Below, piece after piece: positions 34,751-45,995 of a stretch of 64,000 nucleotides of DNA. Both the position numbers and the translations under genes were made by a program. Location: positions 16,089,001 to 16,153,000 of the forward strand of contig NC_059346.1 of NCBI RefSeq assembly GCF_019703515.2, written 5' to 3'. The notes below the pieces were generated by a model, which was given only the letters and a program-made list of their open reading frames with translations, was not told the DNA's origin and searched no databases. The stretch comes from Myxocyprinus asiaticus (taxonomy: Eukaryota; Chordata; Actinopteri; Cypriniformes; Catostomidae). The number at the start of each line of letters is the position of its first letter. The stretch's first letter is position 1.

Positions 34751-34980
34751 GTCTCGGCTCCTCAGCATAAAACCTGAATGAGTGGTTGCATACCAGCTCC
34801 TTTTATACCCGTATGTCCGGGGGAGTGGCATGCAAATACCACTCGCCAATTTTCATTGGCCTTATATCAAAGTCCAGAGGTGTCTCGGGCTCCCAAGAGT
34901 GACCCCTAGTGTCACTACATCTACACAATTTCTCGTTCCCTCCATCAGGGAACGCAGGTTACGCAAGTAACCATGACATT
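34751..34980 (-). repeat. DIRS right inverted terminal repeat (copy 2)
   Basis: Inverted match to 28619-28820, plus an outer extension ('tccatcagggaacgcaggtt', 'acgcaagtaaccatgac') found only at right ends and in the internal complementary region. The minus strand carries the same octamer and TATA box, pointing into the element. Confidence 0.9.
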
Positions 34981-35099
34981 TTCTTGTTTCTCTTTTATCT
35001 GTCGAAATGACAGACAGCATTTGGAACGATCTGCCAATGTATAAAATTTTTTAAAAAAAAAGGTAAATGATGGATAATTTTCGGTAAATGCAACCCCTG

Positions 35100-35560
35100 C
35101 TCTCATACTGTTCTGTGGAACAAAAAAAGAGATGTTAAGCAGAATGTTCATACTGCTCTTTTCCATATAAAGAAAGTCAATTGTGACTAACACTGTTGAG
35201 CTCCAAGAAAGAAAAAAACATAATAAAATTAGTCCATACAACTTGTGTGCTATAGGTTTTCTGAAAATTTGTTTGTTTATGAGACTGATGGCCTTTGGCA
35301 TCATGGACCAATTTCAAATTTCTGGGTTTGGAATGTGGAAATCAACTATAGCAGGGTAATCTTATATAGAGGTCAAGGGGTGACCTTAGCAAATATTATT
35401 CTTACATTCCCATATGCTCTGACAGCAAAATAAATAAATAAAATAAAAATAAAAAATCCACTATTACATTTCCACAACCTTTCAAAAGAGTAAATAATAG
35501 TGCTAGATTACGACTGTCATCCCAAATTTAATGTAATTTTTGGATGCACTATTCCTTTAA
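35100..35560. repeat. Degraded fold-back MITE
   Basis: 'tctgtggaacaaaaaaagag', then 'atgttaagcagaatgtt', and the end 'tgcactattccttta' match the cyprinid fold-back repeat (see 49165-49390). The body is diverged and the left terminus is missing. It lies in the intron just upstream (in sequence order) of exon 35645-35817. Confidence 0.5.
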
Positions 35561-35644
35561 ATGTGAAGTGCCAAAATACTGTAGTTACAAAAAATAATTT
35601 GTTAATTTGACTGTAGATTTACATACATACACACACTCACTTAC

Positions 35645-35817
35645 CTTGTCTAAGTGTGTAGATAGTGTTATCCGCAGAGTGGTTTGTGATTATAATAAAG
35701 TTTTCTCTGTTTGAAGCAGTGGCCTCCACTCTGACAGCTTTCTCCATGTTTCCATGGAAACTACTGACCTCTCCAGTTGGCAAGGTCATGTTGATAAGGT
35801 GTCCATCAGAGTTATAC
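35645..35817 (-). CDS. tenm1: Teneurin exon 5 of 7 in window (first YD repeats)
   Basis: This 173-bp exon has acceptor 'atgagcag' before 35817 and donor GTAAG after 35645. It completes GA|G, then reads YNSDGHLINMTLPTGEVSSF, HGNMEKAVRVEATASNRE and IIITNHSADNTIYTLRQ, and leaves one G for the next exon. YD.xGxLxxxTxPTGxVxS is the first tyrosine/aspartate repeat of the shell that follows the propeller. The phases (2 in, 1 out) match the neighbouring exons exactly. Confidence 0.95.
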
Positions 35818-37440
35818 CTGCTCATAAATGAACACACTTTCTGTTAGTTTGTATGTGTGTGAGAGAAAGATTAAAGTTTAAATATGTGAGTGTAAAGTAA
35901 ATAGGTGTGTATATAAGAGAGTTAAAGGAGTCATCTCATACATTTTTTATCGTTTTATTTTTCCCCAAGGCTCACTTGTAATAAAGGTTTTGTGTGGAAA
36001 ACTGTCCTAACTTAGTTTTTCATGACCATTTTCCACCCTCTCTTTCACCATTACAATTAAACAGGCTGTTTTTTTTTTGTTGTTTTTTTTTTTGCTGCTG
36101 TATCTTAAAGACATCTGTGACACCCTTTGCATTTGAAATAAGAAACGGCACAAGTCAAAATAGTTTGTGCTGCCTCATCGTTTAATAACAGCCTCTTTGC
36201 AAAGCCTAAACTACATTATGACAGAATCACAAAACAATCTGTGCTGAAATGTGCCACACAAATTGTGAAAGTTGGACATAAATTATCTTGATAAAAATAA
36301 ACTCCAGACACTTTTTCCTAACATTGGAATTCTTCAGAAGGATAATTTTATCATTACATTTATAAAAATTGGAATAATAGTATCATCTTCTGGTGTTTAA
36401 TGACAACACTGTCTATCCTACTTTCTCTGCACAGACCAAGTTTCACAATACAGAATAGGCGTCATTGCTGTGTAAATGTGGGTGATCCTGTGTTAATGGT
36501 TTGTTTATCTCTATGATGTCGATTTACAGATTTGAAACAACCTGTTTTGGCAGCTTGGTTGCAATAAATGATCTTTTTGGACTGGGAAGGAGGTTTTAAG
36601 TTCTGAAAGTAACAGTTTGTTTACATAGTACATCAAAAATTTTCCTTAACTCTGTTAGGCACACAGAAGACAGTTTTATATAACCATAGTTCTTTTGATG
36701 GACTTTCACAGAATATGTATATCTTTTTATGTTTAATTCATATTTGGTCTTTTATGGACATGTCTGTGTAAGATGAATGTTAATATTGGTCGATGCACCA
36801 GAGAGGAACAGAATACTTCACATTTGTATTTGTGTGGTTCATGAGTGTGTCATGTGACAAAAAGAGGGTGTGAAGTACTTCTGTGATCACTTCTTATTCT
36901 CCTTCATTTCTAGATTGACTAGCACTTAGAAAAACTAACAACACCTGATTTACTTCTTCTTCTCTGCCCCCGTTTTATTTACTGTATGTCTAATCAAGGT
37001 CAGTGCCAATTTTTATCATGTACTTGTATGGCCACCCACACTGATGCAAAAGAATAAAAGCTTTTAATTTTATCGAACTGTGGGTTTTTCAAAGGCCTGT
37101 GGTTTAGAGACATGAAGCCACCATGACTGCCTTTACTTACAATGTTGACTCTGCTTGAAATGTGACTGAATGGATTGACTGTGCTGACACAAGCACCTAA
37201 TCCATGTAGTTTATGTTTGAGTTTTGCTAGGTTCTCGTTAAATCTCTTCTGCAGTCATTTTCTAAAACTAGATTTGTACATTTTCTTCAAAAATACTAGT
37301 GGTGCTTGCCTGTGTAAAACTCACTGCCACAATGCTAGGGTGTTGTGGGTGGTTTCCAAGGCATTGCTATGCGGTTGCTAAGGTGTTCTGAGTGGTGTAA
37401 GCAATTATAACACTGATGCTTGCCTCAGCAAGCCCCACTA
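35818..37440. other. Intronic DNA
   Basis: No gene seen. T/G runs occur at 36070-36095. Near 37330-37395 'gttgctaaggtgttctgagtggt'-like wording recurs imperfectly, a low-complexity repeat known from cyprinid introns but not assigned here. Confidence 0.5.
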
Positions 37441-37444
37441 ACTG

Positions 37445-38255
37445 TGGCTGTTTGTCAAAACCTAGTAAGCTGCCTACATAGGCAGTATATTTGGGCATCA
37501 TAGGTGTGTTTGAACATTTGAATAGATTGTTCAAATGTACCTTTGTCTCACTTCGCTGGCTGCCAGTTGCTGCTCACATGAATTTTTGCAAATCTATGTT
37601 TCTTCCAGAATGTAGGGGTTGGTGTGTAAGTAATGCTTGTGGTAGCAAAACAAAGAGGCACAAAATCACTTTCCCATATATTTACTTTTCCTTGGTAGTG
37701 GAATGATCATCCCAACTATTCCTGAGTCCCTTGCTTAATTCAAGAAGTATATTCTCTACAAAAATACTTGACTGTAAAAGGGCAGTTCACCTAAAAATAA
37801 AAATTCTGTCATAATTTACTCACCCTTATGTCATTCCAAACCAGTATGACTTTCTTTATTATGCAGATATTATAAGACGTTTTAATGTACTTTTAAACTA
37901 CTTTTATGACATGTTTGTTCCTTTTTTAAGCTTAAAAGCAAGGCACTATTCACTGCTATTGTATTGAAAAGATGGAACTAAATATTCAAAGTATCTCCTT
38001 TTGTGTTCTGCATGAGTAAATTATTTGGTCTCTGTTTAACTTTCATCTTATTTTTCTGTTCAGGCCTGTGCTTTTCTGAACAATTCTGATGTGTTGTATT
38101 GCAGGTCTTGTCATGTGACTGCCTCTTTAAAATTAATCAGTTATGTTCCTCATTTGTAAGTTGTTTTGATAAAATAGTTTCCAACTGTAAATGTCTATGA
38201 TGCCCAAAAATGCTAGGTAGCTTGCTAGGCTTTGAAATACAGCCTATTTAAACAA
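37445..38255. mobile_element. Candidate non-autonomous DNA element bounded by diverged inverted repeats
   Basis: The left arm (37450-37503: 'aaaacctagtaagctgcct...atatttgggcatcatag') reappears inverted at about 38193-38250 ('ctatgatgcccaaaaatgctaggtagcttgctaggcttt'). About 700 bp lie between, including a fold-back MITE end at 37775-37900. No coding. Exact ends and target duplication could not be fixed. Confidence 0.5.
37775..37900. repeat. Fold-back MITE fragment
   Basis: 'gggcagttcacctaaaaata...aaattctgtcataatttactcacccttatgtcattccaaacc' is one arm of the same repeat as at 49165-49390. The second arm is missing. Confidence 0.65.
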
Positions 38256-38324
38256 TGCATGATTCAATTCAACATCTATAACTTATCTCAGACCAGTAAG
38301 GCATGCAGAACAGATCTGAGAAAT

Positions 38325-38440
38325 GTTCCTGTTGCTCCACTGGCACTAGCAACGGCAAGGTCACGTGTTTGATTCCCAGGGAACATATGCACTGATAAAA
38401 TGTATAGCTTGAATGCACTGTAAGTTGTTTTGCATAAAAT
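38325..38440 (+). mobile_element. tRNA-derived SINE fragment (copy 1)
   Basis: 'gtcacgtgtttgattcccagggaac' is a tRNA B-box region (GTTTGATTCCC). It is followed by 'catatgcactgataaaatgtatagcttgaatgcactgtaag', the same body as at 59290-59430. The A-box side ('ctccactggcactagcaacg') is degraded. Confidence 0.7.
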
Positions 38441-39041
38441 CATTGTTTATACATTACAATAAAATGTCATGTATAAATTTACCTGAACTATAAGACAGCA
38501 GTTTGATGTTTGAGTGTATTCTAGTATACACCAGCAGGGGGCAGTGTCTTACAACAGAAAAAAACAGAGAGACGCGCATGCAATCTGCTTGACACCATGA
38601 GCTGCATGAGAATGTGTATATACAGTATGTGTGTGTGTGAGGGTGTGTGTTTAAACACAATGTGTGAAAGGTCACTAAGTTGATCAAACAAAAAGGAGAG
38701 AAGGAAAAGAAGCCCCTGACATTTTCACACTAAATTAGAACTTGCAGCTCAGTCTCACAAATCCCAGAAAATGCCCATGCAAACACACACACACACACAC
38801 ACACAAACACAGGTACCCAAGCTGTTTCATACTGAAATCAGAAGAGGATACATTAAGGCTGAGTGATTTTCATTGCAGCAGAGAAACACATCGAGAAATC
38901 GAATTGCTGCACTCTTTTGCAGACAATCTCAGGTAACACTGTCGATCAGACGGTATTAGATTATTCTCTTTCTGATCAATTCTGATAAAGTGTGATTAGA
39001 TTAGATGCAGGTAAAGATTAATCAGTGCTGGGAGGTCATTT

Positions 39042-39077
<36 letters not shown>

Positions 39078-39722
39078 AAAACACCATTATTCCTGCTGAT
39101 AAAATACAAACCACAAAATCATTTTCTTACTCAGTATTTGATCTTGTTTTCCAATAAAATATGTAAACATCTTTAAAACAAGATATATTTACTTGCAATA
39201 AATAAATAAATAAAATAACAAATAACAGGGTAATTTATTTTTCAGGAATTTGTAACAGAATTTAGTGTGTTTTAGTGAATTTAGTTTATGCATAAAACAA
39301 GAAGAAAACAAAAAGCTATTTGCCAATGGGATAAGAAAAAAAAAGTTATTTTAAGCATAAATCTCACAATATTTTTGTTAGATCTCTCTGAAAAAAATGT
39401 ATGTAATGTTGCTTACCAAGTACCTTCTCAACTCTGTTGATGAATTGCTGCTCACACAGTATTTTTTAGCCTATATGACAATGTTTACTTTATAGTATTT
39501 ATATTTTAATACATTGTAGATTGAAAGAGTACATGTTTTGTTTCCCTTATATGTTTGTGTGAGCTTGGAAGCACAGCCATTTCAAAATAAGAGTCCCGGT
39601 GTATTTCAGGCTTGTTAATAATTCAAGAAACTCATCGCTATTCATTGTGATGAAACAGACTTTGACTGTGTGTGTGTGTGTGTGTGTGTGAGTGTGTGTG
39701 TGTGTGTGTTTGTGTGTGTGTT

Positions 39723-39768
<46 letters not shown>

Positions 39769-39827
39769 ACAACAGCCAAAATAGACACTAAAGGAAGCAA
39801 CTACAGGATATAACACTCAAAAACGAA
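38441..39827. other. Intronic DNA with microsatellites
   Basis: Contains (TG)n near 38625-38650, (CA)n at 38783-38805, (TA)n at 39047-39072 and a long interrupted (GT)n tract at 39667-39765. Frames through these tracts (for example THTHTH) are artefacts. Otherwise AT-rich, with no gene. Confidence 0.7.
39667..39765. repeat. (GT)n microsatellite, interrupted
   Basis: About 99 bp of GT dinucleotides broken by 'ga' and 'tt' interruptions, ending 'gtatgac'. Confidence 0.95.
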
Positions 39828-41260
39828 AATGAATTGTATTCCAAAATGTAACTACCTGTTACAATCTCTCCCTGTAGATATGATAGCATAGTGAAGTCCT
39901 TCATTTGGAATGGTAAGCATCCCAAATTACATTTCAATAAGTTACATAGGCCGATTGATAAAGGTGGGCTAGGCCTACCCAAGATTTTGTTTTATTATTA
40001 TGCATTCGGTCTCAGACATTTGGTTCATTGGTCTGAGGGAGCCCCTCCCTGGTTTTGTATTGAACAGGAAGTTCTTACCCCTATTTTGCCATTGCAAAGC
40101 CTTTCTGTCAAACTAACCGGAAAAGTTAAGTTACATCCCGTTGTCTCGCATTTTCACTTGGTGTGGACAAAAGTGTCCAGAGTGTTTAATTTGGACATTT
40201 ATTTAAATGTTGCCTCGAGCATATGGCTGAACCCCAAATTATGTATTAATAAGTCCCCTTTCTGCTGGTCAGAGTGGATTGTGAGGGGGGTTACTACACT
40301 CAGTGACCTATATGAGAGTGGAGTGTTGAGATCCTTTCAAAATTTGGTTCAACATTTTGGGATTCCCAGATCTCGGTTCCATAAGTATTAACAGCTGCGC
40401 CACCTGCTCTGTACTGTTTTTGGGAGTAGTTTAACCCCCCCTAAATCGGCAGATACTCTGGGAATGGTGATTACTGCTTTTGGAATAGGTCATGAGGAAT
40501 CAGTGTATTACTCCCTGCTAATTCAGAGTCCGGGGGACGGGACTTCAACTTCTCTTAAGAGATTATGGGAGAAAGATCTAAACTTGGTATTGGAGGAGGA
40601 AGTGTGGGCTAGGATTCTAAATAATATCAAGTCTGCATCTAGAGATGCAAGGGTTCGCCTTATGCAATTCAAGATTTTACATAGTCTATTGGACCCCCTC
40701 TAGATTGTACAGGCTTGGTCTTAAAGACACACCCACCTGCTGGCGATGTCAATCAGAAGATGGAGACCCAACCCATATCTTTTAGGGATGTGTTAAGATC
40801 CAAGAATTTTGGTTGAAGATTCAGAGTTTTATGTGTGAGGTATTGGGCTCTTAAATTTTATTTTGCCCCAGACTCTGTATTTTAGGTGATGGGGCAGTCA
40901 TTAATATGGAGAATAAGCACATAAAAACCTGGGTCCTAACTAGCATTATGATTGCCAGACAGATACTTTTAAGGGGTTGGAAGTCAGCTGGAGCACCCCG
41001 ATTTCAGGAGTGGTGTTCAGAGATGGGCAGGGTGGCAGCTTTTGAAGAGGGGGCATCCAGAAGACTGGGGAATTTACACTTGTTTGTGGAGAAATGGGGC
41101 AAATATCTGACTATTCTGGAGGGCTTTCGGGGAGGGACACAGGAGAGAGAGGTGTAGTGGATGTGTGTGATTATTAAATAGATTTTTGTTTGTTTGTTTT
41201 GTTTTGTTTTTTTGTTTGTTTCTGTGTCTATAATTATGTGACCACTGGGATGTTGTTGGG
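39828..41260 (+). mobile_element. L1/Tx1-like LINE, 5'-truncated copy (ORF2 C-terminal part)
   Basis: The copy starts inside ORF2 (MNCIPKCNYLLQSLP at about 39828). It has a short deletion and then runs IVKSFIWNGKHPKLHFNKLH, RPIDKGGLGLPKILFYYYAF, SIWLNPKLCINKSPFCWSEW, YYSLLIQSPGDGTSTSLKRL, RVRLMQFKILHSL, MENKHIKTWVLTSIMIARQI and FVEKWGKYLTILEGFRGG. It ends after about 41160 in a T/G-rich 3' tail ('tttgtttgtttgttttgttt'). These C-terminal domains include the Cys-rich region (CWRCQSEDGD near 40740). Stops near 40390, 40700 and 40850. It is the same family as 19405-23090 and on the opposite strand. Confidence 0.88.
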
Positions 41261-41382
41261 GGTCGGGCAGATCACGCTATCACACACATATATAAATCAA
41301 GAAATATAGCAGACAGTCCTGATGAAGACAACAGACAGAGAGAGAGAAAGACAAAGGAAGTGAAAAGAATGGCAACACTTAC

Positions 41383-41893
41383 TCATAGACAGTGGTCCAG
41401 CCGTTCTCATTGCTAATGGTGGCAAGCAGCCCTGTATTGCCATAGTAACTGAGCTGGGCGAGGTCGTGTGCGAGAGCGGAGATGCGTTTCAACATTCCTG
41501 CATTGTTGATGGTCAGCCAGTAGACCTGCCCGCCTGGGGCTACTAGCCACAGGGGCACGCCATTAGCATCCCGTCGCAACTGTGCTATTGTGCCCTCCCT
41601 GTTTGCTATGCTGCTCAGGTGGCCCTCTGGGGTATACGTGAAATTAAGCAGGTAGTCCCCTGTCACTAGGCTGCGGGTAAACAGGTGAGTACCATTTGGA
41701 CTGAACAAGTAGAGCTCTTGGTCTGCCACAGAGGTGAGCTCATAGAGACCCTCGTGATTTAGCTGCGGATGGTTAGGGGTGAGCCGGCGTATGCGTACAT
41801 TCCCAAGGTCAGCGATATAGAGGGAACCGTTTGGAGAAACTGCAAGAGAGGAAGGAGACTTCAACTTGGAATCACGAGCGTAACCTCCATCAC
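41383..41893 (-). CDS. tenm1: Teneurin exon 4 of 7 in window (end of NHL propeller)
   Basis: This 511-bp exon has acceptor 'ttctttcgaag' before 41893 and donor GTAAGTG after 41383. It completes a glycine codon, then reads DGGYARDSKLKSPSSLAVSP and NGSLYIADLGNVRIRRLTPN, the last NHL repeat of the six-bladed beta-propeller, through QELYLFSPNGTHLFTRSLVT, GDYLLNFTYTPEGHLSSIAN, PLWLVAPGGQVYWLTI and GNTGLLATISNENGWTTVYE. The second half forms the transition into the YD shell. NHL residues (DG..YA.DA, SLAVSPxGxLYIADxGNxRIR) are intact. There are no stops and both splice sites are strong. Confidence 0.96.
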
Positions 41894-42648
41894 CTTCGAA
41901 AGAAAGACATGAAAAGAATGCGAAAGTGAGGTAAAGAGGGAAGAAGGAAGTCTAATTCATTAGACATTTAGGAGCCGCTTTTGCAGTATATTTTGCCATA
42001 AATAAGCCAAAAAAATCTTATTCACTTACCAGCTGCGATCCAGTTTAACCAGGTGTTAAATGTGCTGAAATACTGCTGCACTGTATTATTGTCATAATTT
42101 TTAGCGCAATTATGCCTCCTTTCTATGTAAATTAGGCTTATAGATTGCGCCTTATTTTACTAAATTCAGTGCTATTTTCCTGCTGCAATTAATGTCCCGC
42201 TTTTTCCACCCGCTGAAAGCAGGCGGTAAACGGAGTTCATTAAATGATGATCAAGAAGAGCATTATAACCGGTCATATATCCAGACGTGCAGTGTAGCTG
42301 AATGCACGCCTTGCTATGGAGTGATGCAATACAGTTCCAGTAAAGTGTGCCAAATTGTGCTGAATCCTTCACAACATGGTACTCAAAATCAACCTCCAAG
42401 ATAACAAATTGTGTAGTGCAAATTGTGTTCAGCACAAAATTTTTGGGCGTATTTGAGTTGTTACCTGATTTGCAAAATTCCTTTAGTGAATTGGGTGCTA
42501 AAACAACACTGACAGCTTGTGAAAATAAACAATGCTCAGCGGGTGCAATTAATTCTCAGTGAAGTTTCCCACTCATTGTTTGGCTTAATGTTTAAAGAGA
42601 GTAATTGCGTTTGCTACATATGTGCAACACCTTTGGTGTGTGGCTCAC
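41894..42648. other. Intron between teneurin exons 3 and 4
   Basis: 755-bp intron (minus strand), GTGAGC at the 5' end and TTCGAAG at the 3' end. It is the shortest intron in the window and shows no recognised transposon. Confidence 0.85.
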
Positions 42649-43015
42649 CTGAGAAACACTCGCAGTTGGGGTCAATCTTACAATCACATTCACTGGTCGC
42701 TCCTGCGATTACAATCATTTCTCCATTTGTGGTCACTTCCTGTATGCGGCTGTGCTTCCTGTCGTCAGTTTCGGCTATGTACAGCGTCCCCTGGTGGCTG
42801 ACAGCGATAGCTTTCGCTCCCTCCAGCACTGACCGCACTGCTGTTTTCCCCAAAAGCACTGGTTCAATATTTGCCATGGGGCAGTGGATGGGGCGCCCGG
42901 CAACCACACGCACCTGCTGGGACTCACTCACCTGGAGCACCAGGTTATTATCGAGTACGTAGATAGAGTTATCCAGTGGACTCACAGCCAGGTCTGTGGG
43001 CCACTCTAAACGCAC
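42649..43015 (-). CDS. tenm1: Teneurin exon 3 of 7 in window (NHL propeller)
   Basis: This 367-bp exon has acceptor 'gtgtttccacag' before 43015 and donor GTGAGC after 42649. 122 codons: [75 protein letters not shown] and [18 protein letters not shown], ending [13 protein letters not shown] plus one base. It contains two NHL blades and the conserved Cys cluster that precedes the next blade. In the family the segment after RPxHC varies between paralogues. DDRKHSRIQ replaces the usual DEKKINRIRQ, a sign of some divergence. Confidence 0.96.
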
Positions 43016-43630
43016 CTGTGGAAACACAAACATTCATTATTTGACATCTGATGTGGTTTGGGAATGAAGATGCAAAACTTTTATAAAGCTGAAAAGTGTG
43101 ATGTTTATAGCAGCAAATTTCACAGGCCTCTCTGATAAGCTTTTGGCCAATCAAATCTCACCAGAAGACAAGATGTCTTTTTACCTACTGCTGACAAGTA
43201 GCAAGTATAAATGTTTAAAGAATGTTCCAGATTTAATACAAGTTAAGCTCTATCGAAAGCATTTGTGGCATAATGTCGATTACCACATACATTTTCTTTT
43301 AATGTCCCTATCCTTGGAAAAAAAAAAACAACAACAACAGAATACGTGGTTACAGCAACATACTTACAATAGAAGTAAAGTGGGCTAGGGTTTCAAAGGC
43401 TGTTTTTTTTCCTGGAAGTTTTAAAAGCAGAAATGTGAAACTCTTATTTTGGTTAAAGTACTTTCATTAATTATTGTTTGAGATATAAACTTGCCTATCG
43501 GCATTATTAAGGTGGGACTACTTTTCTAGGTTGATGGACTTCTAGTTATACCTTACCAACATACAGTAATTCCTGTAAGTGGACTTTTTGTTGTTGTTTT
43601 GCAACAAAACATTTTTTTATAATCATTTAA
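43016..43630. other. Intronic DNA, no feature seen
   Basis: AT-rich with a short A/CAA run at 43318-43340. No gene or clear element. Confidence 0.5.
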
Positions 43631-44463
43631 GTATCAAAAGTGTATAGGGTCTTTAGAGACTCGAGCTATGTAAGAGTGTCGTTTTTTTTCGCACTTTCAT
43701 AAATTATATTTTTTTATGATTATTTCATATCTATATAAGTTTACAATCACAGGATATCTATTTCTTTGTTTATTACAAGAGAAATTAGTACTATATTCAC
43801 ACAAATAAACACTTTATCACATTGACTTTCTGTGCAACAATGAATTATCAACAGTGGTGAATAATCAGTATCCCATATGCGTGTTCAGTACATACATATT
43901 ATATATGCTATTTCTTACAAGGTGGCACTGATGTTTCAGTGATTGACTTGTTTTACATTTGATATTGCTAGCTGAAGTAGAAATCAGTCTTGAAGTAAAC
44001 TATAGCATGTGTAACACATAAACAATATGATATTACTATTGTCATTTGGGTGTACCACTAAAATAATGTAAGTTGTTCATCTATTTAGACTTAATAAGTG
44101 CCTGAGAAAATACATATGTGTAACTTATGTGTAACTTAGGTATAGCTGATGTGTATCTTATGTATAGATTATGTGTTATGTGCAACTCAATATGTGTTTG
44201 ACAGCCATTTGCATCTCATGAAACTTCAGTGTGAAAATAATTAATCCTGTTCTAGATTCGTTGCATTATCTCTTTTATTTATGAAAAATAAAACATAAAA
44301 TTATTTTATTTTATTTTATTATTTTGTAATTGTCTTGAAAATATTTAGAAAATTTGACACTATCTGGGAAATTTGTACATCCATTTTTGATAGATATAAG
44401 TGCTGGGTCTTTAAAGACCTGACTATGTAAGAGTGTTTGGGAAAATTACCATGCATTTAAGGG
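43631..44463. mobile_element. piggyBac-like MITE, second copy (no insertions)
   Basis: The right end ATGCATTTAAGGG|TTAA (44451-44467) is identical to that at 14251-14267. The left end is eroded but starts after TTAA at 43627-43630 and keeps the subterminal 'gggtctttagagac'. The interior aligns with the copy at 10961-14263 ('gtgcaacaatgaattatcaac', 'cagtgattgacttg', 'gtgttatgtg(c/t)a(a/g)ctcaatatg'). Where that copy carries two Tc1 elements, this one reads straight through as 'ttcatatctatataagttt'. No coding. Confidence 0.85.
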
Positions 44464-45144
44464 TTAAATTGTCATGACATTGAAGTTGAAAAATCGGATA
44501 TATCTTTACACAGACACAGGTCATCAAGTGATTCTATAGCTCCAGTCCCTTGCCAACACATAATGTATGTCTTGTGGCTATACTTAAATATTGTGTATAT
44601 TAATATTTATAGCTTGGTCCTGTATACTTCCACTGTAAGTGCGAAACTTTTCCTTTTATGAACTGGAGGAATGAGTCAAATATTATTTCACTGTCATAAT
44701 TGACATTTTGCCACAAATACTGTCAATAGAGCTTAACAACTTGTATTAAACACTAAACATTCCTCAATAAAAGAAAGAGTTATCTTTAAATATTATTATA
44801 CTATGTTTTACAAGAAAAGAAGTAGCAGTTTTAGGGCTGGGCAATATGACGATATATATCGTGGCGACAATATAATGTCACATATTGTACTCCTGTTAAG
44901 ACTTTTATTTTGAAAGATCCTTTGTTTCCCTCTACTGTCTCTGTCTACAGTTCCTTCCTTAATTGTATCCCAGGTGTTCCCCATTTATCTTGTTATCCTT
45001 TGTGTGTACATACATATATATATATGGAACAAATATAATATATATATATATGTATATATACATATATATATACATATATATACATATATATATATGGAAC
45101 ATATATATATAAGGAACAAAGAAACTGAGGATATATATATATAT

Positions 45145-45206
45145 AGCCATATGCTGGTTACACACTAACATACAAACAAGAACTGACAAAGGAACAAAGA
45201 AACTGA

Positions 45207-45278
<72 letters not shown>

Positions 45279-45340
45279 TCAGTTTCTTTGTTCCTTTGTC
45301 AGTTCTTGTTTGTATGTTAGTGTGTAACCAGCATATGGCT
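45145..45340. repeat. Perfect 196-bp palindrome with (AT)34 centre
   Basis: Arms 45145-45208 and 45277-45340 are 64 bp each and perfectly complementary on base-by-base comparison. The 68-bp spacer is uninterrupted AT dinucleotide and so self-complementary. The inner 20 bp of the arm ('aaggaacaaagaaactgagg') also occur once more in direct orientation at 45111-45130. It lies inside the 5' LTR. Cruciform or hairpin formation is possible. Confidence 0.93.
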
Positions 45341-45539
45341 GTAGAGTTTGTTTTACCTTCCTGTTTGTATATTATCTTCTTCATTGAGTTGTATCTTCTT
45401 CTTTTTATTTATCATTAAAGTTCTGTGTTTGGATCCTCACTTTCTTGTCTCTTCCCTGCACAAACCCTGACAGAAGAACCGACCGACAAAAGGGACCCAG
45501 CAGAGGCGATCAGCATTTTCGTAACTCCCGCTCCAGTCC

Positions 45540-45794
45540 GGCAGGAACTGGCCTCCCATGACTCGGCCTGGGGCTGCAATCCGGGGAGTTTTTGGTGTTT
45601 ATGCCGAGGCACTCTTCAGTGTGGCTCAGGGCTTGGGTTATAGTGAGGCCGCCCTGATATACCTCTTCCTGTCCGGACTAGGTGAGCCAGTGGATTGGGA
45701 GTTATGGGAAGACCTGGAGGCTTGGTCTTTCTGGGAGGCTCTCACCTCCCAGCCCTTATCAGCTGCTCAACCTTTGTCCGCTGCTGACCGCTAG
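45540..45794 (+). pseudogene. gag-like fragment of the small LTR element
   Basis: The frame carries MTRPGAAIRGVFGVYAEALF, then SVAQGLGYSEAALIYLFLSG and LGEPVDWELWEDLEAWSFWE. The wording resembles the start of some fish Gypsy gag proteins (short repeats predicting retention by a helical N-domain), but I cannot name the family. It ends after LSAADR, just before the proline-rich repeat. No RT, integrase or protease follows. Confidence 0.45.
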
Positions 45795-45889
45795 GAGGCG
45801 GCAGCCGATCACGCAGCTGTGTATCCAGCCCTCCAGAAGAAGAAGAGGAGGAGGAGAGGGGCCCCTGCTCCTCTGCCACTGCCAGCGTC

Positions 45890-45995
45890 CACGGAGGCCA
45901 TTCCCCTGCCACGGAGGCCGTTCCCCTGCCACGGAGGCCATTCCCCTGCCACTGCCAGCATCCACAGCCACAGAGGCCATTCCCCTGCTGCTGCC
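45890..45995 (+). repeat. Proline-rich minisatellite, about 20-bp unit
   Basis: The unit 'ggaggccattcccctgccac' is repeated about four times with 'cc(a/g)' variation and spacers. It is translatable as a Pro/Leu/Ala repeat. It lies between the gag-like frame and the 3' LTR. Confidence 0.8.

Larger units (their letters stand above)
28619..34980 (+). mobile_element. DIRS retrotransposon copy 2, structurally complete
   Basis: The 6362-bp element has both inverted terminal repeats, the internal complementary region and all coding regions in order: gag, RT-RNase H, tyrosine recombinase. The left end starts GTTCCC; the right end is ATT where GTT is expected. No target duplication is visible, as expected for tyrosine-recombinase elements that integrate through a circular intermediate. 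RT-RNase H is the longest intact frame in the window (490 codons). Gag and recombinase are interrupted. Confidence 0.95.

Noticed and set aside
28619..34980. Interpretation as an LTR retrotransposon with direct repeats
   Set aside because: The ends are inverted, not direct, and an internal complementary region and tyrosine recombinase are present.
39547..39816. 89-codon frame with a Thr-His repeat
   Set aside because: Microsatellite translated; not a gene.
44959..45384. 141-codon frame rich in Tyr-Ile repeats
   Set aside because: It is the translation of (AT)n tracts and the palindrome; no protein signal.
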